From assembly GCA_007361935.1 (NCBI GenBank), contig CP041667.1:2446501-2510500 (forward strand): a stretch of DNA of 64,000 nt, read 5' to 3'. The notes under the pieces are model-generated. The model was not told where the DNA came from, made no database searches, and was given only the letters and a program-made list of their open reading frames with translations. Below, piece by piece: positions 18,120 to 26,295 of the stretch; the first letter of the stretch is position 1; each line of letters starts with the position of its first letter. The translations under genes and the position numbers were made by a program. This DNA is from Lachnospiraceae bacterium KGMB03038 (GTDB lineage: Bacteria; Bacillota; Clostridia; Lachnospirales; Lachnospiraceae).

Positions 18120-18839
18120 TCAGCTTTCGCTTGTCTCTCCCCGGCCTTTCTCCTCATTTTCTCTTGCAGGCGCCGCCTCCGGCGCTGGAGGATTTCCCGG
18201 CATCGGATTCATCCCCTGGGGCGGTACCGGACCGTTCCCCGGCATCGGATTCATCCCCTGGGGCGGTACTGGGCCGTTTCCCGGCATTGGATTCATCCCC
18301 TGGGGCGGTACTGGGCCGTTTCCCGGCATTGGATTCATCCCTTGGGCAGGCGCTTGATATACAGGGTAGACTTTGATGCGTTTCGCATAGATGACTCTTG
18401 TATCACAAAGCATATCATGAAATCCTCTTTTTTGTCCATCCCATCCTGCCACCATATAGCCAATCCCTACTGAAAGTCCGCACAGAAACCGGCCTACAGT
18501 TTCCCGATATACAATATCCAAAAGCCGGAGACTTCCTCCTTCCTGAGCGCTGACCACCCGCAGGTTCATAGCCTTCTTCCCAAGGGTGGTCCCGGTCAGC
18601 CAGGTGCATAAGATAAAATACAGCACCTGGAAGATATACAGAAGGATATCTTTTAATGTATAATGAAAAAGGATATTTCCTCCAAGGACCGTTCCTTCCA
18701 GCAAAGCCATAATCCCTGACAGAAAAAGCCGCACCGCCAGAAGCGCCAGGAATACGACTGCGCTGTCAATACAGTAAGCGGCCAGCCGTACCCAGAATCC
18801 CGCATAGGTCAGTTCTGTATTACTGTAATTGTTCCGCAT
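18120..18839 (-). CDS. RDD family membrane protein with proline-rich repeat tail
   Basis: 239 residues. The RDD domain occupies about residues 10-150: an opening YAGFWVRLAAYCIDSAVVF with the RDD-type Arg/Asp pair, a second membrane segment and LTGTTLGKKAMNLRVV. The cytoplasmic or external tail (from residue 160) is made of four copies of a 14-residue unit GMNPMPGNGPVPPQ, the last diverged, followed by a charged end. Its start overlaps the sppA 3' end by 20 bases, so it is coupled to sppA. The function of RDD proteins is not settled; some act in ion exchange. The tail may be an interaction module. Confidence 0.8.
   Translation of the reverse strand: MRNNYSNTELTYAGFWVRLAAYCIDSAVVFLALLAVRLFLSGIMALLEGTVLGGNILFHYTLKDILLYIFQVLYFILCTWLTGTTLGKKAMNLRVVSAQEGGSLRLLDIVYRETVGRFLCGLSVGIGYMVAGWDGQKRGFHDMLCDTRVIYAKRIKVYPVYQAPAQGMNPMPGNGPVPPQGMNPMPGNGPVPPQGMNPMPGNGPVPPQGMNPMPGNPPAPEAAPARENEEKGRGETSES
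18192..18341. repeat. 42-bp coding tandem repeat
   Basis: Three full units and one partial unit of 42 bp, each coding GMNPMPGNGPVPPQ, are nearly identical in DNA (a few synonymous changes), inside the RDD gene. Whole-codon unit length keeps the frame when copies are gained or lost. Confidence 0.9.
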
Positions 18840-19803
18840 AATACATGGGCACCCCGCTTTCCATCTCAGCCGCGGTCTCTGTCAATATCTGAGCCTCGGA
18901 TTTTGGCACCAGGTCTTTGATTTCAGCCAGCAGAGAACTCAGCATATCAGAAGTACTCTCTAATTCATAGAATTCGTCTACCCCAAGCTCTTCACTCATA
19001 GCTTCCTTCATATCCTCATATAACGCGATCTCATCGATCAATCCATTTTCCTTGGCCTGTTTTGCCGTATAGGTCCTGCCGTCTGCCAAGGCTCTTACCG
19101 CATCTGCCGACATTCCCCTGCCTTCCGACACGATCTCCACAAACCGGGAGTAATATTCGTCCACCTGCTCCTGGTAGATTGCGATCTGCTCGTCTGTAAG
19201 CTGGGAACTGTCTTTATTCTCTCCGCTGGTAATGCTGACATAGCGGATACCCAATTTTTCATATAATCCTGTCAGATCATACCCGGACATGATCACACCA
19301 ATGGAACCAGTCACCGTATTGGGATTGGCGTAGATCTTATCTGCCGCCACAGAAGTCATATAGCCGCCGGATGCGGCATAGTGGCTCATATAATCCCAGA
19401 TAGGGCGGCCTGTGGTCTCTTTATACTCTGTCAGTTTCAGGTATAATTCTTCCGACTCATAGACCGTTCCGCCGGGAGAGTCCACATAGAGCAGAATCCC
19501 TTTATTGTTGGGATCCGCCATCAGCCGGTCGATATACTCCATGGTGGTGGTATGCTGGTACCCTTCCGCCGCTGCGAAAAGACTGGTAGATTCCGTTTGC
19601 TCCTGGATCGTCCCCTCCACTTTCACAACAGCGATATAATCGCTCATAGGCGCGTTAAATTCATAGTTGCCGGTAAGCATGTTTCCTACACTTTGGTCCA
19701 CAAGCTTCTGTGAGAAAGCGTTCGTCAGTACGCTGGATACTCCCACGGCAATAAACAGGACCGCCGCCACTACAAGACCAATGATCTGCTTTTTCTTCAT
19801 CAT
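18820..19803 (-). CDS. sppA: Signal peptide peptidase SppA (S49 family)
   Basis: 327 residues with one N-terminal membrane anchor (IIGLVVAAVLFIAVGVSSVL). The S49 core is present: DSPGGTVYESEELYLKL, the nucleophile serine in YAASGGYMTSVAADKIY, TGSIGVIM, and the lysine that pairs with it in ITSGENKDSS. The enzyme digests signal peptides left in the membrane after cleavage. It follows pheT by 21 bases on the same strand and overlaps the RDD gene; this order (pheST, sppA, RDD) suggests one transcript under T-box control, though an additional promoter is possible. Confidence 0.9.
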   Translation of the reverse strand: MMKKKQIIGLVVAAVLFIAVGVSSVLTNAFSQKLVDQSVGNMLTGNYEFNAPMSDYIAVVKVEGTIQEQTESTSLFAAAEGYQHTTTMEYIDRLMADPNNKGILLYVDSPGGTVYESEELYLKLTEYKETTGRPIWDYMSHYAASGGYMTSVAADKIYANPNTVTGSIGVIMSGYDLTGLYEKLGIRYVSITSGENKDSSQLTDEQIAIYQEQVDEYYSRFVEIVSEGRGMSADAVRALADGRTYTAKQAKENGLIDEIALYEDMKEAMSEELGVDEFYELESTSDMLSSLLAEIKDLVPKSEAQILTETAAEMESGVPMYYAEQLQ

Positions 19804-19824
19804 TTTCTCCTTCTGTATGTTTCC

Positions 19825-22245
19825 CTATTTACGAAGTTCAATTCCAAGACTCTCCAGCGCTTTTAAGATCCGGTCCATAGCCTCTGTCACTTCCGCGTCT
19901 TCCAGAGTCTTGTCTTTAGCCCTAAATACGATCGAGTATGCCAGTGATTTGTATCCGGCCTTGATCTGGGCGCCTTCGTACAAATCGAACAGATGATAGC
20001 TTTCCAGATAAGCGCCTCCCTTTTTCTCAATGATCTCTTCTATCTGTCCTGCCAGGATCTCACGAGGCATCACCATGCTGATATCCCTGGTCACTGCCGG
20101 GAATCTGGCGATCCCTGTGTATTTCCGGTCATAAGAAGCCCGTGCGGTCACTTCCGGCATATCGATCACCGCAACGTATGCCTTCGTTCCTATGCCGTAC
20201 GCATCCGCCACGTCTGGATGGACCTCTCCCAAATATCCCATCAAGGCTCCGTCATAATAGATATCCGCCTGGCGTCCCGGATGGAGATATGGTCTGTCCC
20301 CATTTGGATCGTAAGTCTTCTTCCCATTCAACCCTACTTTATCAAAGAATTCTTCCACTACGCCTTTCATACTGAAGAAATCTCCTTCTCCGTACATTCC
20401 AAGCGTAAACTGCATCCGCTCCTCCGGAAGTTCGGTAAGCGGAAGCGCTTTTGGAAGATATATATTTCCCAGCTCGTACAGCCGCACATCTTTATTTCGC
20501 CGGTTATAATTGGTAGCCAGAGAAGTCAGCATCCCGTTAAGCGGAAGAGTCCTCATGATGCTGTAGTCTTCTCCCAGCGGATTTAAGATGTCTACCGTCA
20601 CGCGAAGCGGTGAATCCTCCGGGATCCTCAGCTTATCAAATACTTTCGGGCTCTCGAAAGAATACACCATACCTTGGCTGAATCCGCAGAATTCCGCGAT
20701 TTCACGGGCTGTCTGCTCAACCTGCAGTTTGAAGGAGAGTTTTCCCATAGTAGATTCTCCGTCTGGAAGCGTTGTCGGGATATTATCGTAGCCGTAGAAT
20801 CTGGCCACCTCTTCTGCCAAGTCAGCCATACACAGCAAGTCCTGACGGAAGGTGGGTACGATCACTTCGCGGGAAGCCTCATCGTATCCAAGATCGATCT
20901 TGGCAAAATAAGCAAGCATATCTGCCTCGGGAATCTCTGTTCCGAGCAGGCGATTGATAGCTTCCGGATCAAATGGGACTCTGACCGGTTTTCTTTCTGA
21001 CGCATATACGTCTACCATCCCGCCTACAACTTCTCCGGCTCCCAGTTCCTCTATCAACTGGCATGCCCGGTCAATAGCTTCCTGGGCATTATTGGGATCC
21101 AGACCTTTTTCAAATTTACCGGAAGCATCGGTACGCAGACCAATCTTCTTACTGGATTTGCGGATGTTGGTACCGTCAAAGCAGGCCGCCTCGAACAGCA
21201 TGGTTTTTACATCGTCCGTGATCATGGAATTCTCGCCTCCCATGATTCCCGCAATGCCAATGGCCTTCTCGCCATCGCAGATCATCAGCACCGACTCGTC
21301 CATTTCCCTCTCCTGGCCGTCCAGGGTGGTGAATTTTTCTCCGTTTTCCGCCGTTTTTACCACAATCTCCCGGCCCGCGATGGTATCCAGATCATAGGCG
21401 TGCATCGGCTGTCCGTATTCCTCCATCACATAGTTGGTAATATCTACCAGGTTGTTGATCGAACGGATACCTACAGACGCCAGCCTTCTTTTCATCCATT
21501 CCGGGGATGGGCCGATCTTAATATTTTTCACTACCCTTGCGCAGTATCTTGGACACAACGTTGGATTTTCCACCGTTACTTTGACATAGTCATTCACATC
21601 CTCGTCATTTCCGGTCTTTGTGACCACCGGCGGATGAAACTCTCTGCCAAAGGTCGCCGCGGCTTCGCGGGCGATTCCCACAACACTGAAACAGTCCACC
21701 CGGTTTGAAGTCACCTCATATTCAAACACCACATCGTTTAAGCCCAGCACCTCCACCGCGTCTGCGCCAACTTCCGTATCTTCCGGGAAAATATAGATTC
21801 CCTCTTCCGGCGCCTCCGGATACATCTCCCGGCTGGAACCCAGTTCTTCGATGGAGCACATCATGCCGCAGCTCTCTACGCCTCTTAGTTTGCCTTTCTT
21901 GATCTTGATACCGCCGGCCACACGGCTGCCCGGCTCATGGCCGCCAGCCACACGGCCTCCCTCCAGGACTACCGGCACCTTATCGCCCTCGTGCACGTTA
22001 GGCGCTCCTGTGACGATCTGGATGGTCTCCGTACCAATATTCACCTGACAGATGATCAGTTTATCCGCATCCGGATGCTTCTCAATCTTGTCAATCTGTC
22101 CCACTACGATCTTCTCCAGATCCGCATCCAGGGCCTCATAGCCCTCCACCTTCGTTCCAGACAGCGTCATCGCGTCGGTATACTCCTGTGCGGTAACGTC
22201 AAGATCTGGAACATAAGCCTTTATCCATGATAATGATGTATTCAT
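19825..22245 (-). CDS. pheT: Phenylalanine--tRNA ligase beta subunit
   Basis: 806 residues. The start at 22245 (MNTSLSWIKAYVPD) has AGGAG seven bases before it; a longer frame to 22266 lacks support. Domain order is complete: EMAP-like tRNA-binding domain (about 40-155, with HPDADKLIICQVN), B3/B4 editing region (SNRVDCFSVVGIAREAAA), B5 and catalytic-like core, and the C-terminal anticodon-binding FDX-ACB domain (RFPAVTRDISMVMP). With PheS it forms the alpha2-beta2 enzyme and edits mischarged Tyr. It is separated from pheS by 104 bases holding a palindromic repeat element. Confidence 0.96.
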   Translation of the reverse strand: MNTSLSWIKAYVPDLDVTAQEYTDAMTLSGTKVEGYEALDADLEKIVVGQIDKIEKHPDADKLIICQVNIGTETIQIVTGAPNVHEGDKVPVVLEGGRVAGGHEPGSRVAGGIKIKKGKLRGVESCGMMCSIEELGSSREMYPEAPEEGIYIFPEDTEVGADAVEVLGLNDVVFEYEVTSNRVDCFSVVGIAREAAATFGREFHPPVVTKTGNDEDVNDYVKVTVENPTLCPRYCARVVKNIKIGPSPEWMKRRLASVGIRSINNLVDITNYVMEEYGQPMHAYDLDTIAGREIVVKTAENGEKFTTLDGQEREMDESVLMICDGEKAIGIAGIMGGENSMITDDVKTMLFEAACFDGTNIRKSSKKIGLRTDASGKFEKGLDPNNAQEAIDRACQLIEELGAGEVVGGMVDVYASERKPVRVPFDPEAINRLLGTEIPEADMLAYFAKIDLGYDEASREVIVPTFRQDLLCMADLAEEVARFYGYDNIPTTLPDGESTMGKLSFKLQVEQTAREIAEFCGFSQGMVYSFESPKVFDKLRIPEDSPLRVTVDILNPLGEDYSIMRTLPLNGMLTSLATNYNRRNKDVRLYELGNIYLPKALPLTELPEERMQFTLGMYGEGDFFSMKGVVEEFFDKVGLNGKKTYDPNGDRPYLHPGRQADIYYDGALMGYLGEVHPDVADAYGIGTKAYVAVIDMPEVTARASYDRKYTGIARFPAVTRDISMVMPREILAGQIEEIIEKKGGAYLESYHLFDLYEGAQIKAGYKSLAYSIVFRAKDKTLEDAEVTEAMDRILKALESLGIELRK

Positions 22246-22263
22246 TTTGTTCTCCTTTCTTTT

Positions 22264-22330
22264 CAATTCGGGACGTAGTAAACTTTCAAAAGGCTACGTC
22301 CCAAATTGACTTTTACCCTGTACCTTTTTG
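22264..22330. repeat. 67-bp palindromic intergenic element, copy A
   Basis: The outer arms CAATTCGGGACGTAG (22264-22278) and CTACGTCCCAAATTG (22294-22308) are complementary except for one pair, around a divergent inner part, and are followed by a conserved flank ACTTTTACCCTGTACC with TTTTTG. A second 67-bp copy lies at 33617-33683 in the same orientation. The flank differs at one base; the inner loop differs but is again self-complementary. Copy A sits between pheS and pheT. Confidence 0.8.
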
Positions 22331-22349
22331 CGTTTTGGGGTGTACCCAA

Positions 22350-23369
22350 TTAGAATTGTTTCAAAAACCGGATATCGTTTTCATACAAAAGCCGCATATC
22401 ATCGATTTCGTATTTCAGCAGCGCGATCCGTTCCAGGCCCACGCCAAACGCGAATCCTGTATATTCTTCCGGATCGATGCCGCACATTTCCAGCACGTGC
22501 GGATGTACCACTCCGCAGCCTAAGATTTCGATCCAGCCGGTGCCTTTACAGAACCGGCACCCTTTGCCGCCGCATTTGAAGCAGCTTACGTCTACTTCCG
22601 CGCTTGGTTCGGTGAACGGGAAATGGTGCGGACGGAATTTTGTCTTGGTTTCCGGTCCGAATAATTCTTTGGCAAATACTTCCAGTGTCCCTTTCAGATC
22701 TGCAAAGGATATATTCTTGTCTACTACCAATCCTTCAATCTGGTGGAAAGACGGAGAATGTGTGGCGTCTACCTCATCGGAACGGAATACTCTTCCGGGG
22801 GAGATCACACGGATCGGCAGTTTGCCCTGCTCCATGATACGGGCCTGCACTGGTGATGTCTGGGTCCGCAGCACGATCTCTTTGTTGACATAGAAGGTGT
22901 CCTGCTCGTCTTTTGCCGGATGCCCTTCCGGAATATTCAGTTTCTCAAAGTTATAAAGATCATACTCCACTTCCGGTCCTTCTACCACTTCGTAACCCAT
23001 GCCCACGAAGATCCGCTCCACTTCTTCCAGAGCGATGGTATTGGGATGGCGGTGTCCTACCATATTCTTCTTCGCCGGAAGGGTCACATCGATCACTTCC
23101 TGCTTCATCTTCTCTTCCCGGATCGCCCGATCCATCTTCTTCTTGCTTTCTTCCAGCGCCGCCTCGATCTCAGCCCGTGCTTCATTTACCATCTGGCCGA
23201 TCTTGGGACGGTCCTCCGCCGCCACATCTTTCATACTTTTTAAGACGGCGGTCAATTCCCCTTTCTTACCGAGGAACTTCACCCGCACGTCATTTAGTTT
23301 CTCCGGTACATCTGCCGTCCGGATCGCTTTTAACGCTTCTTCCCTAATGTTTTGTAATTTTTCCTTCAT
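22350..23369 (-). CDS. pheS: Phenylalanine--tRNA ligase alpha subunit
   Basis: 339 residues. An N-terminal coiled coil (about residues 1-90) for tRNA contact is followed by the class II synthetase core: motif 1 around HPNTIALEEVERIF, motif 2 FRSDEVDATHSPSFHQIEG, and motif 3 FGVGLERIALLKY near the C-terminus. A CxxC cluster, CFKCGGKGCRFCKG, fits the zinc-type insertion seen in many bacterial PheS. It is preceded by a T-box leader and followed by pheT. Confidence 0.97.
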   Translation of the reverse strand: MKEKLQNIREEALKAIRTADVPEKLNDVRVKFLGKKGELTAVLKSMKDVAAEDRPKIGQMVNEARAEIEAALEESKKKMDRAIREEKMKQEVIDVTLPAKKNMVGHRHPNTIALEEVERIFVGMGYEVVEGPEVEYDLYNFEKLNIPEGHPAKDEQDTFYVNKEIVLRTQTSPVQARIMEQGKLPIRVISPGRVFRSDEVDATHSPSFHQIEGLVVDKNISFADLKGTLEVFAKELFGPETKTKFRPHHFPFTEPSAEVDVSCFKCGGKGCRFCKGTGWIEILGCGVVHPHVLEMCGIDPEEYTGFAFGVGLERIALLKYEIDDMRLLYENDIRFLKQF

Positions 23370-23460
23370 CGTCTTCTCCCTTTCTATTTTTTACATTCCG
23401 TCAGGGATGGCTTTATTACGGAAAAACAGCTCAGGCCGCTCCGCCCCATTTTCATGGAAT

Positions 23461-23737
23461 AAAAAAACCTCATCCCTGAAAAGGGACGAGGTCATCACCC
23501 GCGGTACCACCCTGATTCCTGCACATATTCTCTGTGCAGACACTCATTCCATGCGTAACGTGCATCATACGTCGCTTCCTACTCTTTTCTTTACAAAGAT
23601 ATTTCAAAAGCGCGGCTTACGTGGGAAATTCGATCGCCGTCTGAACCTAAGGAAACTTCCAGCCAATGATTTCCTCTCTCTTTTGGGAAACGGGTCTCTA
23701 CTGACACGGTCACAGCCTTTCTTGATCTTCTGGTCTT
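23461..23737 (-). ncRNA. T-box riboswitch leader of pheST, phenylalanine-specific
   Basis: On the minus strand the invariant T-box core AGGGTGGTACCGCG is exact (23500-23513). It is followed by a strong terminator, CCTCGTCCC / GGGATGAGG with TTTTTTT (23461-23491). Upstream, a Stem I shows AGAGAGG and the distal-loop-like TTGGCTGGAAG. On its 3' side TTC followed by A (23643-23645) is well placed as a UUC specifier for tRNA-Phe. Uncharged tRNA-Phe would stabilise the antiterminator and raise pheST expression. The specifier assignment is by eye. Confidence 0.92.
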
Positions 23738-23742
23738 TTCTT

Positions 23743-23770
23743 ATTGTAACATAAGTTTTTCGGATGTCAA
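23743..23770 (-). promoter_or_regulatory. Promoter of the pheST T-box transcript
   Basis: TTGACA (23765-23770) and TACAAT (23743-23748) on the minus strand are 16 bases apart, placing the start near 23736, immediately before Stem I of the T-box. Confidence 0.8.
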
Positions 23771-23802
23771 GGAAAATCCGTCCACAGCGCAGCCGCCATT
23801 TT

Positions 23803-24381
23803 TCAGAACGTGTCCAGATCATCCTCATACTTATGAGTAGCCACATATTTCAGATAGTCGATCGCCTCTTTCACCGGCGGAATACACAGAACAATAAATG
23901 TGATCAGCGCTTCCGCCCCGATATAGCCGATACAGTAGACCAATCCGTACTGGATATTTGCCGCCACCGATTCCTGATGCATATAGTAGAACCAGATGCA
24001 ATTCCACACACTTTCGAGATACCTTAAAAGAACCGCAAGCAGATAGCCTTTCTGAAGCCCATGCTTTTTATCTGCCAGAAAACCGCCGAACCCAAGAAGC
24101 CCATACCCCAGGATATAATCCCACAGTTCCGGCACATTTACGATCATGGGATAGTCCAGAAAATATTTCAACGCTCCATACAGGAAGGCTGCCGCCACTC
24201 CCGTCCAGCCGCCGTAGAAATATCCCACCAGATAGATCACCAGCATACTCAGGTACGTTACCTCTCCGCCTTCCGCCAGCCGCAGGGGTTTCATATAAGA
24301 CAGGATCAGGGACACTCCTATCAGGATCAAAATCCAAAGCCATTTTCGATTCCAAAGATAACCTTCTTTTTTTTCCATCAT
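23803..24381 (-). CDS. thiT: ECF transporter S component, ThiT (thiamine) family
   Basis: 192 residues with about six membrane segments. The text follows the ThiT pattern: GGEVTYLSMLVIYLVGYFYG, a LDYP segment, GFGGFLADKKHGLQKGYLL, and AEALITFIVLCIPPVKEAI at the end. ThiT is the membrane substrate binder for thiamine and uses a shared EcfAA'T module encoded elsewhere. No TPP riboswitch is visible. Its ATG overlaps the preceding gene's stop by four bases (ATGA), so it is translated with the acetyltransferase fusion and probably transcribed from the pot operon. Substrate should be taken as provisional because the gene context is polyamine, not thiamine, metabolism. Confidence 0.7.
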   Translation of the reverse strand: MMEKKEGYLWNRKWLWILILIGVSLILSYMKPLRLAEGGEVTYLSMLVIYLVGYFYGGWTGVAAAFLYGALKYFLDYPMIVNVPELWDYILGYGLLGFGGFLADKKHGLQKGYLLAVLLRYLESVWNCIWFYYMHQESVAANIQYGLVYCIGYIGAEALITFIVLCIPPVKEAIDYLKYVATHKYEDDLDTF

Positions 24382-26279
24382 CGATCCTTTCTCCCCGCGA
24401 TCTCTGTCAGACGTTTCTTCCTTACGTGAAAATGTTTCTTATAGAGGATATACCATACCAGGAAGATCAAGCCGCCTCCGCCTAAGACCATCACATCAAA
24501 GGTGCTGGAAGCGGATTCCACCGGGATGCCGAAATTTGCGTAAAACCGGCTCAGCAGATCCACTACATAGCTCTGCACCTGGATCACCGCAAGGATGATG
24601 GCCGCCACATTGATGATCCAGCCGTTTTTGCGTTCTATCTGGGCATTTTTCACGTCTACGATATGTTCCAGGAAATCCTGCTGTTCATAATAATTTCTGC
24701 GCAGCTCATCGTTGTCAAAGGCCCGCCGGATCTGGTCCGCCTCCCGCTGGGTCCCATAATAACGGAAGTTCTGATTCTGCCAGAATTTGACCGTCTTCGC
24801 GTAATCCCGGTAAAGCTGATTGATATATTGATAGGATACATCCCCTTCATTGGCAAGGGCATTGGACACTTTGATCGTCATCTTATTCAAAGCGGTATTC
24901 TGGAAGATCACCAGCTCCGCGATAAACGCGTAAGTGGCCGTCAGTTCGATCCGCTCTTTCAGCGGAAATGTCTCAAAATTTTTCAGGATCATCGCCACCA
25001 CATCTTCCGACATGTAAGCCTCATAATAATCGTAAATAGCCCGGTCATCCTCCGCCATCTTCTTTAACTCGGAATAAGAGATATGGAAATCCTGGTGCAT
25101 ACTGTTGTATGCTTCCGCCGTCAGGATGTTATAGAACTCCCCTTCATTCTCCGGTTTTCCCGACATACACAGAAGAGTCTTTCCTTTTCCGCAGGACAGC
25201 AGGCCAAACTCACGCTTCAGATAATCATTCAGCTTCTGGTATTGATAGAAGCCTTTCTCGTCTTTATCCTCCAGCCTCCGGATTCTGAGATATCCGTGGC
25301 TTAACTGGTCCTCTAGCTGTGAGGTAGAATACCGGCAGCCCGGCAGGAACAGCATCAGCACATACATATGGGAAGCCGGATGGGCGAACAGAGATATATA
25401 CACCTCTTCTTCTCCTGCAATATAAGGTCTTACGGCCGGATCATCTTCATCCTCATACTCATCCAGTGTATGCAGAAATTGAAACTTTCCGATATAAACC
25501 CTCTTTAATTCGCTGGCAATATCATTTTGATATTCATAATCCAGGCAGTCATCCAGAGCGTTTAGCAGCCATCTGGCTTTATCCGGGATCTCCTGACCGC
25601 GGGTTCCTGCCTGAGCGGGATCTAAAAGCTTCTGAATCCGGGTATTTCTCACATTATCCGCGTAAGGGAGAAACAGATATGCGTCTTCTTTATGGGTTTT
25701 AAAATAGAGGTCATTTTTCAAAAGCTTCCGCAGATAAGGCCCATCACACAGATAGACCTTATTTCCATCTTCAATCTCCCGGTAAAGGCGGAACATCCGG
25801 CTCCTTAAGAACTTCTGCCCACCCTCAGAGACTGCCGTCCCCGCAAGGCCGCCAATGGCAAATCCTTCTGACTCCAGACCGTTCAGATAGTCTATGAAGC
25901 CCCGGGTAAGCGTTATAATAACCTGCTTGTCCTTCCGGTACTCTGGGAGTACAGCTACAGAGATGATAAAAAGATGATTCTCCTTCTGCCTGCTGTAATC
26001 CGCCATTTCCTCCGGCAGGATATCATCGTCCCGGATCTTCATGCCGGTCTCTACGATCTCATCCCAAAGTGTTTCTCCCACCGGGAAGAAATTGATATAT
26101 CCTGCCGTATTCTCCCCATCCATAACGCACACAAAACTTCTGGGATTCCGGTCGTACCTGGCCTCCATTTTCGAAAGCTCGCCCACATACTCCTGCTCAT
26201 AGCAGATCCGGTCGATCTCCATGATTGTGGGGAGGAACTCCCTCCCCATATCTTCTCCTTTTAGAATTTTATAGCCCAT
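24378..26279 (-). CDS. GNAT acetyltransferase fused to a large helical domain and C-terminal membrane anchor
   Basis: 633 residues. Residues 1-185 look like a GNAT domain: SFVCVMDGENTAGYINFFPVG (strands 2-4), FIISVAVLPEYRKDKQVI for strand 4 and the acetyl-CoA loop (a degenerate R/Q-x-x-G/A site), then FIDYL. Residues 190-480 have no family I recognise. From 480 a long helical stretch (RIELTATYAFIAELVIFQN, EADQIRRAFDNDELRRNYYEQQ) leads to two membrane helices near 550-575 and 590-612, an end resembling CorA-like or other stalk-and-anchor proteins. It begins 16 bases after potD with no terminator, so a role with polyamines (acetylation at the membrane) is a reasonable inference, not shown. Confidence 0.6.
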   Translation of the reverse strand: MGYKILKGEDMGREFLPTIMEIDRICYEQEYVGELSKMEARYDRNPRSFVCVMDGENTAGYINFFPVGETLWDEIVETGMKIRDDDILPEEMADYSRQKENHLFIISVAVLPEYRKDKQVIITLTRGFIDYLNGLESEGFAIGGLAGTAVSEGGQKFLRSRMFRLYREIEDGNKVYLCDGPYLRKLLKNDLYFKTHKEDAYLFLPYADNVRNTRIQKLLDPAQAGTRGQEIPDKARWLLNALDDCLDYEYQNDIASELKRVYIGKFQFLHTLDEYEDEDDPAVRPYIAGEEEVYISLFAHPASHMYVLMLFLPGCRYSTSQLEDQLSHGYLRIRRLEDKDEKGFYQYQKLNDYLKREFGLLSCGKGKTLLCMSGKPENEGEFYNILTAEAYNSMHQDFHISYSELKKMAEDDRAIYDYYEAYMSEDVVAMILKNFETFPLKERIELTATYAFIAELVIFQNTALNKMTIKVSNALANEGDVSYQYINQLYRDYAKTVKFWQNQNFRYYGTQREADQIRRAFDNDELRRNYYEQQDFLEHIVDVKNAQIERKNGWIINVAAIILAVIQVQSYVVDLLSRFYANFGIPVESASSTFDVMVLGGGGLIFLVWYILYKKHFHVRKKRLTEIAGRKDR

Positions 26280-26295
26280 ACTCTACTCCAAAAGC

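Noticed and set aside
23743..23802. TPP riboswitch or separate promoter for thiT
   Set aside because: The region is downstream of thiT and holds the pheST promoter; no TPP-binding core is seen upstream of thiT either.
26280..26295. Terminator between potD and the acetyltransferase fusion gene
   Set aside because: Only 16 bases, no stem possible; the genes read as one operon.
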